A stretch of 64,000 bases of DNA from positions 54,986 through 118,985 of the forward strand of contig NZ_VISR01000033.1 of NCBI RefSeq assembly GCF_007827595.1, read 5' to 3'. The notes beneath the pieces were generated by a model that had not been told where the DNA came from, made no database searches, and saw nothing but the letters and a program-made list of their open reading frames with translations. The position numbers were made by a program, and so were the translations under genes. Below, piece after piece: positions 1-8,889 of the stretch. The DNA is from Streptomyces sp. BK340 (GTDB lineage: Bacteria; Actinomycetota; Actinomycetes; Streptomycetales; Streptomycetaceae). Every line of letters starts with the position of its first letter. Within the stretch, counting starts at the first letter, position 1.

Positions 1-543
1 GCCTTCGGGCCAGCCGGCCCGCACCAGGTCCCGACGTCGCACGAGGCTCCCGTCCGCGGCGACGAGCGTGGCCAGCAGCCGGAACTCCGTGGGGGAGAGG
101 TCGACACGCGTACCGTGCACGATCGCACTGTGATCCACCGCGTCCAGGACCAGATCACCGGTCGCGGCGGAGGCCCGCGGGACGGCCCGCCGGACCCCCG
201 CACGCAGCCTGGCGGCGAGCTCGGCGAGATGGAAGGGCTTGGGCAGGTAGTCGTCGCCCCCGGCGGAGAAGCCGGACAGGCGGTCGGTGAGCTGGTGGCG
301 GGCGGTCAGGAAGATCACGGGAGCCAGGAAGCCGTTGGCACGCATCGCCTGGCACACGTCACGCCCGTCCGAGTCGGGCAGGCCGACGTCCAGTACGGCC
401 GCCGCTATGTCCGCGGTCGCCAACCGCAGGGCGGTGGCGCCGTCGGCGGCGAGGACCGGCTCGAACTCCTCTTCCTGCAGGCCTCGCCGCAGCACGTCCC
501 GCAGGGCGTGATCGTCCTCGACAACCAGGATCCTGGGTCGCAT
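1..543 (-). CDS. OmpR/PhoB-family response regulator, partial (C-terminus beyond window)
   Basis: Read on the minus strand, this open frame gives about 181 residues and runs off the window start. It begins with a receiver domain: the ILVVEDD acidic pocket (about residues 5-11), the phospho-acceptor Asp at about 52 in VLDVGLPDSDG, a switch Thr in FLTAR and the conserved Lys in YLPKPF. A winged-helix effector domain follows, recognised by VDLSPTEFRLLATL near residue 150, and is cut off. Two in-frame ATGs exist (552 and 543); the second directly precedes the receiver domain. By family it is a DNA-binding transcription factor controlled by a histidine kinase, which should lie beyond the left edge if the genes are paired. 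The palindrome cluster at 612-648 lies just upstream and may be its own operator. Confidence 0.9.
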   Translation of the reverse strand, partial: MRPRILVVEDDHALRDVLRRGLQEEEFEPVLAADGATALRLATADIAAAVLDVGLPDSDGRDVCQAMRANGFLAPVIFLTARHQLTDRLSGFSAGGDDYLPKPFHLAELAARLRAGVRRAVPRASAATGDLVLDAVDHSAIVHGTRVDLSPTEFRLLATLVAADGSLVRRRDLVRAGWPEG

Positions 544-611
544 GATCCCCATACGGGACGAGCCCTTTCCGAGCGGCCCAGCCGGCGTGAGCACATGGAT
601 GGTGGCAGGTG

Positions 612-648
612 ACTACAGCAGCGTAGACGGTCTACGTAACTGTAGACG
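612..648. promoter_or_regulatory. nested palindrome upstream of the response regulator
   Basis: A perfect 15-bp palindrome (CGTAGAC-G-GTCTACG) lies at 622-636. A further GTAGACG copy is at 642-648, and an outer inverted pair CTACAG/CTGTAG brackets it at about 613-618 and 640-645. The block is 70-100 bp upstream of the minus-strand response regulator start. That position fits an operator or autoregulatory site; which protein binds is unknown. Confidence 0.45.
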
Positions 649-826
649 AACCTCGGCCGAGGAAGGTTCCCGAGTGACGGGCGCCACGCGAAGGCCATCC
701 GTGGTCACGCAGTCGGCGCCCCGGGAACGGTCGCCGCGACCGCCTTCGGTGGTCTCACCCCGTACCTCGCCCAGACCCTGACCGCTCGGCCTTCGGGGCC
801 CCATCCCGTGCCCGTGCCCTAACCGG

Positions 827-1519
827 TCAGGCGTGGAACGCCTCGAACTTCACGTCGGGCCCGCACACGTTGAACGTGGCTGCCGAGCCGTTGCCGCTGA
901 CGACCTTGACCGTGCGGCCGACATCCTTGGGCAGTGCGATCTCCACCTTCGAGGCCTGGACCCCGCACACCTCGCGGGCCGACTGGCTGCCCTCGAAGTT
1001 CAGGTCGGCGTAGAGCACGTCGGCGGTGGCCGTGGCACCCGGCGCCAGGTCGACGGCGTCGGTTCCGGCCGCGGAGTTGTCGGTCTCGATCGGGTCGCTC
1101 TTGCCCTGGTCGTCCTTGGCGACCAGGCTCGAGGCGCCGACGATCGTGCACGGCTTGCCGGACGTGTTGGTGATCTTCACCGTGGCGGCCGCGGGCTCGG
1201 ACTCGGTCGCGTGCCTGGCGGCCGCCACGAAGGTCACGCCGGTCGTCTTCGCGGTGCACGCGACGATCGTGCCGCCCTTGCCGCCCGGTGTGCCCTTGCC
1301 TCCAGAAGTGCTGGAACCGGCCGTGCCGCCCGGCGTGCTCCTGCCGCCGGTGCCGGCACTCGCGGTGTCGCCCTGGGACTTGCCCGGCGTGCTTGTGGCC
1401 GTGGCCGTGCCGGCGCCGGACGGGCTGCCGGCGGCCTTGCCGTCGTCTCCCTGGCAGGCCGTGAGGGCCAGCCCGGCGACGAGCAGGGTGGCGGCGGCGA
1501 CTGTGGTACGAACTCGCAT
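827..1519 (-). CDS. DUF4232-type secreted lipoprotein
   Basis: This 230-residue protein has a short basic N-terminus, a hydrophobic stretch and a lipobox ending LALTAC at Cys22, so it should be lipid-anchored outside the membrane. A Gly/Ser/Thr/Pro-rich linker spans residues 25-90. A C-terminal domain of about 130 residues follows, with spaced Cys residues and a pattern like DUF4232 (VKITNTSGKPCTIVGASSLV and TADVLYADLNF). Start 1519 was chosen because AGGAG sits about 8 bp upstream and the signal sequence begins there; a longer frame exists but adds unlikely residues before the signal. DUF4232 proteins are common in Streptomyces and their function is not known. Confidence 0.85.
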   Translation of the reverse strand: MRVRTTVAAATLLVAGLALTACQGDDGKAAGSPSGAGTATATSTPGKSQGDTASAGTGGRSTPGGTAGSSTSGGKGTPGGKGGTIVACTAKTTGVTFVAAARHATESEPAAATVKITNTSGKPCTIVGASSLVAKDDQGKSDPIETDNSAAGTDAVDLAPGATATADVLYADLNFEGSQSAREVCGVQASKVEIALPKDVGRTVKVVSGNGSAATFNVCGPDVKFEAFHA

Positions 1520-1718
1520 GGAGATCACTCCTGAATGACCGTTCAGTAGATGCATGCCAGGAGACGCGATCGACGTCGTACGCCGTTCCGCTCCGGTACA
1601 TGACAAGGATCACAGGCCTGGAAGCGTTCGGCGCGGCAACCGGCCGGCAGGTCTTCCCGTCGTGCGCCGTCCGGCCCGCAGCCACCGCCGAGGGGACACA
1701 TGGCCGACTCCGTGCAGG

Positions 1719-2225
1719 TCAGGTGCGCGGGATGTGCCCAAGTCCCCGGTGCCGCCTTGCGTATGACCAGGTCACCGCGGTCATGAGGGCCGGGACGGCG
1801 AACAGTGGGGCGTAGACGATGCCCCAGACGGTCTGTGCCGCACCGCCGGACATGTACGTCCGGCTCTCGACCGTGCAGGCGACCACGAGTTGCCACAATG
1901 CCACCAGGACCAGGGCGGCCGAGGCGGTCCAGGCCAGTGCGGAGAGGGTCCGGGGCCGCAGCGGTCGCCACCGGTCGCTCACGAGGAGCAGCGGGAACAG
2001 GGCGACCAGCTCGGTGAGTACGGAGAGGCCGACGACGTACGCGATACCCCAACCCGGGATGTCGAAGACGTCCCGCAGGACTTGGTCGCTGTATCCGACA
2101 TGGATGCCGGATGCCATGGCGATGCGCCACAGACCTGACGGGACGGCGCACAGGGCGACGGCGTGCGCGGCACGACGGGCCCAGACAGGCGCGGGGGCGG
2201 GGAGGGGAGCGGACTCTGTCGTCAT
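1719..2225 (-). CDS. small multi-pass membrane protein of unknown function
   Basis: The 168-residue product has about four hydrophobic segments: around residues 20-38, 55-80 (GIAYVVGLSVLTELVALFPLLLV), 95-118 and 130-155. A short Arg-rich C-terminus follows. No enzymatic motif is visible. The start at 2225 (MTTESAPLP) precedes the first hydrophobic segment; the longer frame upstream adds only basic low-complexity residues. It is transcribed away from the DUF6924-like gene at 2532. Confidence 0.7.
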   Translation of the reverse strand: MTTESAPLPAPAPVWARRAAHAVALCAVPSGLWRIAMASGIHVGYSDQVLRDVFDIPGWGIAYVVGLSVLTELVALFPLLLVSDRWRPLRPRTLSALAWTASAALVLVALWQLVVACTVESRTYMSGGAAQTVWGIVYAPLFAVPALMTAVTWSYARRHRGLGHIPRT

Positions 2226-2531
2226 GACGACATGCTGGCCGCGGACACGGCAGCCGCGCCTCGTCCGCTGTGGCGGACCGTCTCCCCTGTGCGGGGGAGG
2301 GCACACCCGCTGGGGGAGGACCTGAGTACGGATTCGCGTGCGACCAACCGGTGACCGTTCGTTCCCGGTCCCTGTGAACCCTCTCGGTCACAACACCGGT
2401 CGGTGTCAGCCCAGTACAGGGTCCGCATCCTGCCGTATGCCTCCACATGTGTCGGTCCGCCAAATGACGTGCGCCGAGCCGGGGTTGGTGGGCTAGTGTT
2501 CTGGTTCTCACCGATCCTTCGGAGGAGAGTC
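2226..2531. other. divergent intergenic region, no gene seen
   Basis: This 306-bp region separates two divergent genes. It must hold both promoters but shows no RNA gene, repeat or clear operator by eye. A GGAGGAG ribosome site for the rightward gene lies at its right end. Confidence 0.6.
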
Positions 2532-3473
2532 ATGTCCTTTCCCGGGCTTCCCCGACCGGCGCCTGGTGAAGTGCTGTTGATCTCCACGTGCTACGAGGAC
2601 GGCAAGGCCCTGTGGGGCGGATTGCTCAACGAGATCGGGGGTCACCGGGAAGGCGACGTACTCGTCCTCGGGGGCAGTGGGGCCCGGCTCCGCCCGGTCG
2701 AGGACCGCGGATGGGACGACCTGCACGGCGGCAACGTACCGGCGCTCGTCAGCGGCGGCGGCCTCGTGCCGCCGGTCGTGGTCCTGGCGGACATCCCTGT
2801 GGTGTACGGCGGGGGCGGGCCGTTGCTGGTGGACCTGGCGGCGATACCCGGGCGCGGTGTCCGGGCCCCGTCGGCCCGGCTCGGCGAGATCCTGGCCGCT
2901 CTGCTGGGCGGCGTGCTCGCGTTCGACGACCTGGTGCGCGACATGGACAAGTACGGTGTGTACCAAGGCGACGGTGGCCGGCCGGCCTTCCCCGCGCCGA
3001 CGCTGCCGACGGGCCGGTCCTTCCCCGCACTGCCCTCCACCGCCGCGGCCCTGCTGGTCCGGACCTCCTTCGACGACGAGCACGGCTGGCGGTCCCTGCT
3101 CGACGAGTTGGGCGGGGCCGACGAAGACGGCTGGGTCGGCACGGATCCGGACCCGGACGAGACCGACGTGGAGCACTACCCGTTGGGGGCGCTGGTCGTC
3201 GACGACCGGGCCTTCGCGGACCTCCTGCCCGGCCAGGTACCGGCGCTGATCCCGCCCGGGGAGCACACCACACTGGTCGCGCTCGCCGACGCCAGGACCT
3301 TTGCCGAGCCCGGCCGACCGCTGACCGTCGTCGATCTGTACGACACCCCGGGGCAGACCGCCGTACTGCCGTGCAGCATCGTCGGATCGATGGCTTGCAA
3401 CCTGGAGATCGGCAACATGGATTTCCACGAGTTCGTCGCCGAGGAGCGCATGGAGCCGTGGTGGGAGGGATGA
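2532..3473 (+). CDS. duplicated-domain protein, DUF6924-like
   Basis: The protein is 313 residues long and starts at an ATG preceded by GGAGGAG. It consists of two similar halves. The first opens with EVLLISTCYEDGKALWGGLL near residue 13, the second with ALLVRTSFDDEHGWRSLLDE near residue 175, each followed by an acidic region and a conserved 'DDR' type segment. This beta-strand-plus-'DD..W..LL' pattern recalls the Streptomyces DUF6924 family, whose function is unknown; the family name is from memory. No signal peptide or membrane segment is present. The ATG of the next frame (3470) overlaps its stop, so it may be cotranscribed with the methyltransferase downstream. Confidence 0.75.
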   Translation: MSFPGLPRPAPGEVLLISTCYEDGKALWGGLLNEIGGHREGDVLVLGGSGARLRPVEDRGWDDLHGGNVPALVSGGGLVPPVVVLADIPVVYGGGGPLLVDLAAIPGRGVRAPSARLGEILAALLGGVLAFDDLVRDMDKYGVYQGDGGRPAFPAPTLPTGRSFPALPSTAAALLVRTSFDDEHGWRSLLDELGGADEDGWVGTDPDPDETDVEHYPLGALVVDDRAFADLLPGQVPALIPPGEHTTLVALADARTFAEPGRPLTVVDLYDTPGQTAVLPCSIVGSMACNLEIGNMDFHEFVAEERMEPWWEG

Positions 3474-3526
3474 TCGCGGATCGGGTGGTCGGATCATGTG
3501 ACCACTGGGCTGCGACGATGGAACGG

Positions 3527-4291
3527 ATGACCGACGTGCCCGACAGTCCCGCCCACTCTGCGGATCCGGCCCGGGCGAACGACTACGACAGCTTTGCCGA
3601 GGCGTACTCGGCGGAGACCGAGAACAACCTCGTGAACGCGTACTACGCGCGACCCGCGATGCTGGCCCTCGCCGGAGACGTGGCGGGCCGTCGGATCCTG
3701 GACGCCGGTTGCGGCTCGGGCCCGCTGTCCGCCGCGCTGCGCGACGGCGGTGCGGTCGTCACCGGCGTCGACGCCAGCGCCGGGATGCTGGCTCTGGCCA
3801 GACGGCGGCTCGGTGACGACGCGGACCTGCACGTGGTCGACCTCCGCGACCCCCTGCCGTTTGCCGACGGCGCGTTCGACGACGTGGTCGCGTCGCTGGT
3901 GCTGCACTACCTGGAGGACTGGGGGCCGACGCTGGCCGAGTTGCGCCGCGTACTCAGGCCCGGCGGCCGGCTCATCGCGTCGGTGGACCACCCCTTCGTG
4001 GCCTACACGATCCAGGATCCCCGGCCGGACTACTTCGCGACCACCAGCTATGCCTTCGACTGGACGTTCAACGGGCAGTCCGTGCCGATGAGGTTCTGGC
4101 GCAAGCCGCTGCACGCGATGACCGACGCCTTCACCGCCGCCGGTTTCCGTATTGCCGTCATCAGCGAGCCGCAGCCCGAGCCGACCGCCCGTGAGCTGTT
4201 CCCCGACGGCTTCCATGACCTTTCCACCAAAACCTGCTTCCTGTTCTTCGTGGTCGAGGTGCCGCCGTCGGCCGCGGGCCCGGACGACTAG
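3527..4291 (+). CDS. class I SAM-dependent methyltransferase
   Basis: About 254 residues. Motif I is ILDAGCGSGPLS (near residue 55), followed by VVTGVDASAGMLALAR with the ribose-binding Asp and a motif III-like LRRVLRPGGRLIASV. These define a UbiE/Methyltransf_11-type SAM fold. The C-terminal part (FWRKPLHAMTDAFTAAGFRI) is the usual cap seen in small-molecule methyltransferases. Candidate ATGs are at 3470, 3518 and 3527; 3527 leaves the shortest pre-domain leader, but none has a good Shine-Dalgarno. The substrate cannot be read from the sequence. Confidence 0.85.
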   Translation: MTDVPDSPAHSADPARANDYDSFAEAYSAETENNLVNAYYARPAMLALAGDVAGRRILDAGCGSGPLSAALRDGGAVVTGVDASAGMLALARRRLGDDADLHVVDLRDPLPFADGAFDDVVASLVLHYLEDWGPTLAELRRVLRPGGRLIASVDHPFVAYTIQDPRPDYFATTSYAFDWTFNGQSVPMRFWRKPLHAMTDAFTAAGFRIAVISEPQPEPTARELFPDGFHDLSTKTCFLFFVVEVPPSAAGPDD

Positions 4292-4332
4292 GTTCCGTAC
4301 GGCCGGGCGTCCCTCCTGTTCAGGCCGTCCGG

Positions 4333-5082
4333 TCAGGGCGTGGGCGAAGCCTGGGTGAGAGACATCCAGTCCCGGACCGTGCCCTGGTGGGAACCGGTCG
4401 CCGTCCCCGCGGCCACCGTCTCCGCGTCCGCGTCGGAGCACGGTGCCCCCGCGCGGGTCAGCAGGACGAGCGGCCACTCGGGGCCCGGGCCGGCACCGGC
4501 TCCGTCGAAGGCGGTCCAGTCCCATGGCCCGTCGAATCGCCACGCCCGTCCTTCGGCGTCGGCGACCTCGTCACCCGGCCGGAGAAACGCGTACGGCCGC
4601 ATCAACAGCTCGAAGGAGAAGGGGATCCCGTCGCCCGGGTGAAGCATGTAGCCCGAGCCGTTGAGATGGCTGTCGTCCGGAAACTCCCGGTAGGAAAGGC
4701 CGCGGCGCAGCACGGTGACGGTGAGCCGGGGACGTGGCAGCCAGCCCGTCTCCAGCGGAGGGTCGTGGTGGTCGACAGCCGTCACGTGGACAACGGTCGG
4801 CGGCACTCCGACCCGGCAGGTGTCTCCCGCCTTCAGGTGCTCGGGCGGCGGGTCGGTCCGAAACAGCTCCGACTCCACCTCAGGCGCGACGCGCCCGCTC
4901 TCGTCCACGCCCAGGGCGACGATCCCGTTCCAGTGGATGAAGTCGCTGTCCGTGTCGATACACCACCACGGCCACCGCACCGAGACGTAATCCCATGTCA
5001 CGCCTCGCTCGACTCGGGCCGGCGTGAAGGGGCACGCGACCGACAGCACGTCACCGACCCGGAAGTCGCCCGCATACGTCAT
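4333..5082 (-). CDS. hypothetical protein, 249 residues
   Basis: A soluble, Trp-rich protein beginning MTYAGDFRVGDVLSVACPF. It has no signal peptide, membrane segment or known catalytic motif that I can recognise. Codon usage is fully Streptomyces-like and the frame is open throughout, supporting a real gene. It ends close to and converges on the methyltransferase. Confidence 0.65.
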   Translation of the reverse strand: MTYAGDFRVGDVLSVACPFTPARVERGVTWDYVSVRWPWWCIDTDSDFIHWNGIVALGVDESGRVAPEVESELFRTDPPPEHLKAGDTCRVGVPPTVVHVTAVDHHDPPLETGWLPRPRLTVTVLRRGLSYREFPDDSHLNGSGYMLHPGDGIPFSFELLMRPYAFLRPGDEVADAEGRAWRFDGPWDWTAFDGAGAGPGPEWPLVLLTRAGAPCSDADAETVAAGTATGSHQGTVRDWMSLTQASPTP

Positions 5083-5188
5083 CGGGCCAGGCTAGAACGG
5101 GCGTCGTCCGCGCGCCCCACGCGGGTCCGGAGACACTTCGGACCGTTCGACGGATCAGCGCCGCGTCACGCGAGTACGCGAGCAGCAC

Positions 5189-7324
5189 TCAGCTGTCGCC
5201 GGGAATCGCTCTCAGGATGGTGCGCGTCCAGTCGGCAGGGGTCGGGGTGGTCAGACAGGCGGCCAGGCGGTCGGTATGGCGGCGACGCTGCTCGGGGCTC
5301 ATCGTGAGGGCCTGGCGGAGGGTGTCGACCAGGTTCTGCGGTGTGCCCGGGTCGGTGAGAAGGGCGGCCCTGCCCAGGTGTTCGGCGGCGCCGGCGCGTC
5401 GGGACAGCACAAGGACGCCGGTGCGTCCTGCCGCCGCCTGGCATGCGATGTATTCCTGCGCGGTGAGGTTCATTCCGTCGGCCAGGGACGTCACCCAGAA
5501 CACGTCCGCCGCAAGGTAGTTGTCCACGATGTGCGGGAAGGGCAGTGACCGGGGCACGTATTCAACGGGTTGCCAGACAGAGGAGCCCCAACGGGAGTTC
5601 AGGCCGCTGATCGCCTCCTCCAGTTCGATCCGGGTCCTCTCGTAGACCTGGATGCCCGGCTCGGGGGGTGGGCAGATGAGCCGGAAGCGCACGTGACCGT
5701 GAAGCGCCGGCACCTGATCCAGCAGAGCCGCCAGGGCCTGAATCTTGAGCACGGGCGCCTTCGCGTAGTCCAGCCGCTCGACGGAGAGGACCAGTTGCCC
5801 GCCGCTTCGCGGAGGACACCGCTCCGACCGTGTGCGGGCTTGGGCTTCCACAGCCTGGCGGTCGATGCCGAGCGGATGCACCCCGGTTCGTGGCGGGCAC
5901 GGGGCGTCCTTCATCAACTGCTCGAAGTTGTAGGCACAGGCGGCGGTGTGGAAGCCGGCCCAGTCCAGCTGCGCCAGCGAGGCGCGCAGTTGATCGGCCG
6001 TGGGCAGCCGGCCGAAGGTGTCCGGGTCGGGGAAGGGAGTGTGGTGGAAGATGCCGATGTTCACGTCGGGGCGGCGGGGCTTGAGCAGGCCGGGGACGAG
6101 CCACAGGTTGTAGTCGTGCAGCCAGACGGTCGCCCCGCGCGCGGCGTGGGCGTCGATGTGCTCGGCGAAGGCGGCGTTGACCTCCTCGAAGTCGGTCCAG
6201 TGACGCGCATCGTGACGGATCAGCCGGGGTTCGGAGACCAGGGCCGGCCACAGCGTCTCCTTGCACGCGCCGTGGAAGTATCCCGCCCAGGTCTCGGACC
6301 TCACGGGAAGCAGAGCCAGGGGGAGCGGGGTCGGCGGTGCCGGACAGGCACAGTGGGTGTGGCGGGTGCTGGGGCCGGCGGCCGGGGCGGTGTCCTGTTC
6401 GGTGACGAGGGCGGCTGCCCACACGGCCTCCTGGTCGCGGCAGCGGGGGTCCAGGGCGGAGGTGAGCGTGGGAAGGATCCCGTTGGGGCTGGCCGGGGCC
6501 TGCCATCTGCCGTCGCTCCAACGCATGGGCGGCCGGTGGTAGCCGACCACCACTCGCGAGGTCCGGTCGATCCAGCCGAGGCGTTCCATGGCCGACAGGA
6601 TGGCCGCCGCACCGTCCAGTGCCGGGCGGTGCACGCGTGCCTCGAGTGGCACGCGTGCACCCAGCCCGCGTTCGGCGTTGCCCATGATCACACCGTGTGC
6701 GCCGAGGCCGAACAGCGAGAGGTCGTTCAGGGAGTCGCCGGCGACGAGCAGGGCGGAGGCGGGCCAGCCGAGCATACGGCCGAGTTCCCGCACGGCTGCT
6801 CCCTTGCTCGCGTTCGCGGGCAGGACATCGAAGTAGCGCTCCGCGGAGTACGTCCACGAACAGCCCAGCTCCGCCACCGCCGCCTTGAGGTCTGCGGTGA
6901 GATGCTCAGGGGCCAGGTAGAAGGAGCATCGTCCCTCCTGGACGACTCCGTCCTGGTGGACCAGCCCGTCGAAGCTCCGTAACGCGGACAGCACACGGTG
7001 CGCACCGGGCCATCCGGCTCGCAGCCGAGCCTCCAGAGCGTCGACGTGCCTCAGGTCGGCGGCGTCGATGACGCTGGACCCGACGTCGGCGACGATCCAT
7101 CGTGGCGCCGGCACGAGCGGATCGCTCGCCAGCCTCGAGCGGACTGAATGCAGCGAGCGGCCGGTGGCGAAGACGACGGTGATGCACGGGTGCAGCCCCA
7201 GGAGGTGACGCAGTCTTCGGCGTGCGCGGTCATCACCTCCGAGGAGGGTTCCGTCGAGGTCGGTCACCAGCACACGGTCGGTGCGACGATGCGTGTTGTG
7301 CGGCCGGTGCGGGACGTTGTCCAT
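5189..7324 (-). CDS. fused HAD phosphatase / GT20 synthase, glucosylglycerol-phosphate type
   Basis: This 711-residue protein has an N-terminal HAD-IIB phosphatase (residues about 17-260): nucleophile motif VTDLDGTLLGG at Asp22, FATGR, SKGAAV Lys and GDSLNDLSLF. A GT20 glycosyltransferase follows from about residue 330: VWLHDYNLWLVPGLL, IFHHTPFPDPDTFGRLP, VERLDYAK and SLADGMNLTAQEY, which match trehalose-6-phosphate synthase motifs. The phosphatase-first order matches bacterial GgpPS enzymes, which make the osmolyte glucosylglycerol from ADP-glucose and glycerol-3-phosphate; OtsA/OtsB fusions usually run the other way. Start 7324 has AGGAG 5 bp upstream. Product specificity is inferred and a trehalose role is the main alternative. 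Confidence 0.85.
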   Translation of the reverse strand: MDNVPHRPHNTHRRTDRVLVTDLDGTLLGGDDRARRRLRHLLGLHPCITVVFATGRSLHSVRSRLASDPLVPAPRWIVADVGSSVIDAADLRHVDALEARLRAGWPGAHRVLSALRSFDGLVHQDGVVQEGRCSFYLAPEHLTADLKAAVAELGCSWTYSAERYFDVLPANASKGAAVRELGRMLGWPASALLVAGDSLNDLSLFGLGAHGVIMGNAERGLGARVPLEARVHRPALDGAAAILSAMERLGWIDRTSRVVVGYHRPPMRWSDGRWQAPASPNGILPTLTSALDPRCRDQEAVWAAALVTEQDTAPAAGPSTRHTHCACPAPPTPLPLALLPVRSETWAGYFHGACKETLWPALVSEPRLIRHDARHWTDFEEVNAAFAEHIDAHAARGATVWLHDYNLWLVPGLLKPRRPDVNIGIFHHTPFPDPDTFGRLPTADQLRASLAQLDWAGFHTAACAYNFEQLMKDAPCPPRTGVHPLGIDRQAVEAQARTRSERCPPRSGGQLVLSVERLDYAKAPVLKIQALAALLDQVPALHGHVRFRLICPPPEPGIQVYERTRIELEEAISGLNSRWGSSVWQPVEYVPRSLPFPHIVDNYLAADVFWVTSLADGMNLTAQEYIACQAAAGRTGVLVLSRRAGAAEHLGRAALLTDPGTPQNLVDTLRQALTMSPEQRRRHTDRLAACLTTPTPADWTRTILRAIPGDS

Positions 7325-7362
7325 CACTTCTCCTGGGGGGTGACGCAGAGTGCGTGATCAAC

Positions 7363-7375
7363 AACACATAGTGTT
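7363..7375. promoter_or_regulatory. short inverted repeat in divergent promoter
   Basis: AACAC-ATA-GTGTT lies 39 bp upstream of the GT20 fusion gene start, in an unusually AT-rich patch for this genome. It may be an operator or overlap the promoter. The arms are only 5 bp, so chance is possible. Confidence 0.25.
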
Positions 7376-7494
7376 ACCTTCTGTCGGAAACCGCCCGTCG
7401 GTGACGCCCTGCCGAGGGCCAGATGACACGAGGTTCGCGCCTCCGGCACCTCGATGCGGCGAAAGCCACCCGGCCGAACAGCCCCGGAGGTGCC

Positions 7495-7713
7495 ATGGAC
7501 GAAACCGATCCCGCAGTCGCCGAGCTGGTGTCCTCCGCGCGCGACGTGCGCGCGGAGCTGGTCACCCATCTGCTCCACAGCGACGATGCGCACGCGGCCC
7601 GACTCGGACGAGCCATCCGGGAAATCCAGAGGGGCAGCCCCGGCTCCTCGCCGACGAATCCGTCCGACGCGGGCTGCGTCATCGACCCGATCACCCACGA
7701 CCCGGCCTGGTGA
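7495..7713 (+). CDS. small hypothetical protein, 72 residues
   Basis: The ATG at 7495 has GGAGG about 6 bp upstream and opens an acidic, helical-looking N-terminal half (MDETDPAVAELVSSARDVRAEL). A short Ser/Pro-rich tail follows. It is divergent from the osmolyte synthase gene. No family is recognised. The good ribosome site and codon bias argue for a real small gene. Confidence 0.5.
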   Translation: MDETDPAVAELVSSARDVRAELVTHLLHSDDAHAARLGRAIREIQRGSPGSSPTNPSDAGCVIDPITHDPAW

Positions 7714-7807
7714 AGACCGCCCGATCGGGCGGAGGCCCCGGTCCGACAGGCCAGAGGCGAGAGGCCAGAGGTCAGAGGTCAGAGCAGTATCTGCCGACGC
7801 GGCGGTC

Positions 7808-8230
7808 TCAAGCGGAAGCCTTGTCCTCAGCCACGCTGAACCACCCGGGCCGCACTTCGGCCAACAGAGGCCTCAGCAACTCCACCGCGGACCACAGATC
7901 ATGCTCCGTGAGGTCAAGAGGCGCAGGCAGACTCCGCCCATAGCGGCGCAGCCGCCAGAGGTCGAAGATCGCTGCGCCGTCGGCCGTGAAGTCCACATCG
8001 ATCTCGGAGCCTTCCCGGGTGATGAAGCGGCAGCCGGCTCCGTGGACCTTGTAGGAGCAGGTGCCGAGCTCACCGCTCCGGCCGATCTTGCGCGAACGGA
8101 CCAGGCCGAGCACGTCCGCAAGCCGCTCGAGCGAGGGGAATGCCGCCCTCATCGCCGCGTCGGCCGAGCTGAGGGCCTGGACGTAACCAACCACCAGGTC
8201 ACGCGCCGTCGTCGCGTGCGCCCCTCCCAT
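7808..8230 (-). CDS. hypothetical protein, DUF6896-like
   Basis: This 140-residue protein has a helical N-terminal half and a core reading GTCSYKVHGAGCRFI, then IDVDF and FDLWRLRRYG. That pattern, with paired Cys and His around a 'HG.GC' core, resembles what I recall of DUF6896, a family without known function. No signal or membrane segment is present. Start 8230 (MGGAHATTARD) was chosen because the upstream extension of the frame is antisense to the neighbouring gene. Confidence 0.65.
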   Translation of the reverse strand: MGGAHATTARDLVVGYVQALSSADAAMRAAFPSLERLADVLGLVRSRKIGRSGELGTCSYKVHGAGCRFITREGSEIDVDFTADGAAIFDLWRLRRYGRSLPAPLDLTEHDLWSAVELLRPLLAEVRPGWFSVAEDKASA

Positions 8231-8310
8231 ACCGCGCCCCCTGCGTCCGTGTACCAGGGGATTGTTCCACGTGGACTTCAGGCGTCGGAGGCGGCGGCAT
8301 TCCGGGACGG

Positions 8311-8889
8311 TCAGTCGTCGACGGCGCCGGGGGCCAGAGCCGGGGCGGGGAACGCGTGGCGGACTTCGCTGCCGGACCACCACACGCCGACGGCGAAGAC
8401 CGCCGCAGCCTCCAGCAGCGCTGCCCGCTCCAGACCGCCGCACGGCAGCGGGATGCAGCCCATCGACGTGATCAACTCCCTCGTCAGAGCCTCGGCGGCC
8501 GGGGCGTCCCTGCAGAAGGGCACCGCCAGCGGAGCACCCTCGAAAGCCGGTTGCGGCAGGGTCCAGATGCTCTCGTGGCAGATGCCGAACGCCTTGGCGA
8601 CATGGGAGTGGGGCGCGGCCGCGGCGACGCGCAGGGCGGCCGAGTCCGAACCCCCGGCAGTGCACAGGACCGGGCCGCCGTTGCTGGAGGGCCGCGTCGG
8701 CACCGTGCAGTCGAGGACGGTCCGTCCGGCGAGGTCCGCTGCCAGTTCCCTGGCGACCTGCGGTGCGGCGGCGGGGACGGCGAGCAGTACCGCCTCGCCG
8801 TACCGCGCCGTTTCGGCGGGGCCACCGTGCGCGGCCGCCCCGATGCGGGCGGCCGTGGCGGCGGCGGAAGGGGCGGTGCGGCCGCCCAC
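8311..8889 (-). pseudogene. NADPH-dependent F420 reductase-like protein, N-terminus lost
   Basis: The readable frame (192 residues from a GTG) matches the middle and C-terminus of NADP/F420-type oxidoreductases: VVGGRTAPSAAATAARIG, AVLLAVPAAAPQVARELAADL, TVLDCTVPT, then a helical C-terminal part. The N-terminal Rossmann strand with its GxGxxG loop is missing. Upstream in the same frame a TGA lies at about 8911-8913, and a possible remnant of the start lies in another frame. Without the nucleotide loop the protein should not bind NADP normally. I call it a decayed gene; a sequencing error at about 8890-8915 is the alternative. Confidence 0.65.

Noticed and set aside
2588..3500. Long open frames on both strands over the DUF6924-like gene
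   Set aside because: They are out-of-frame shadows typical of high-GC DNA, without family motifs and with poor codon bias.
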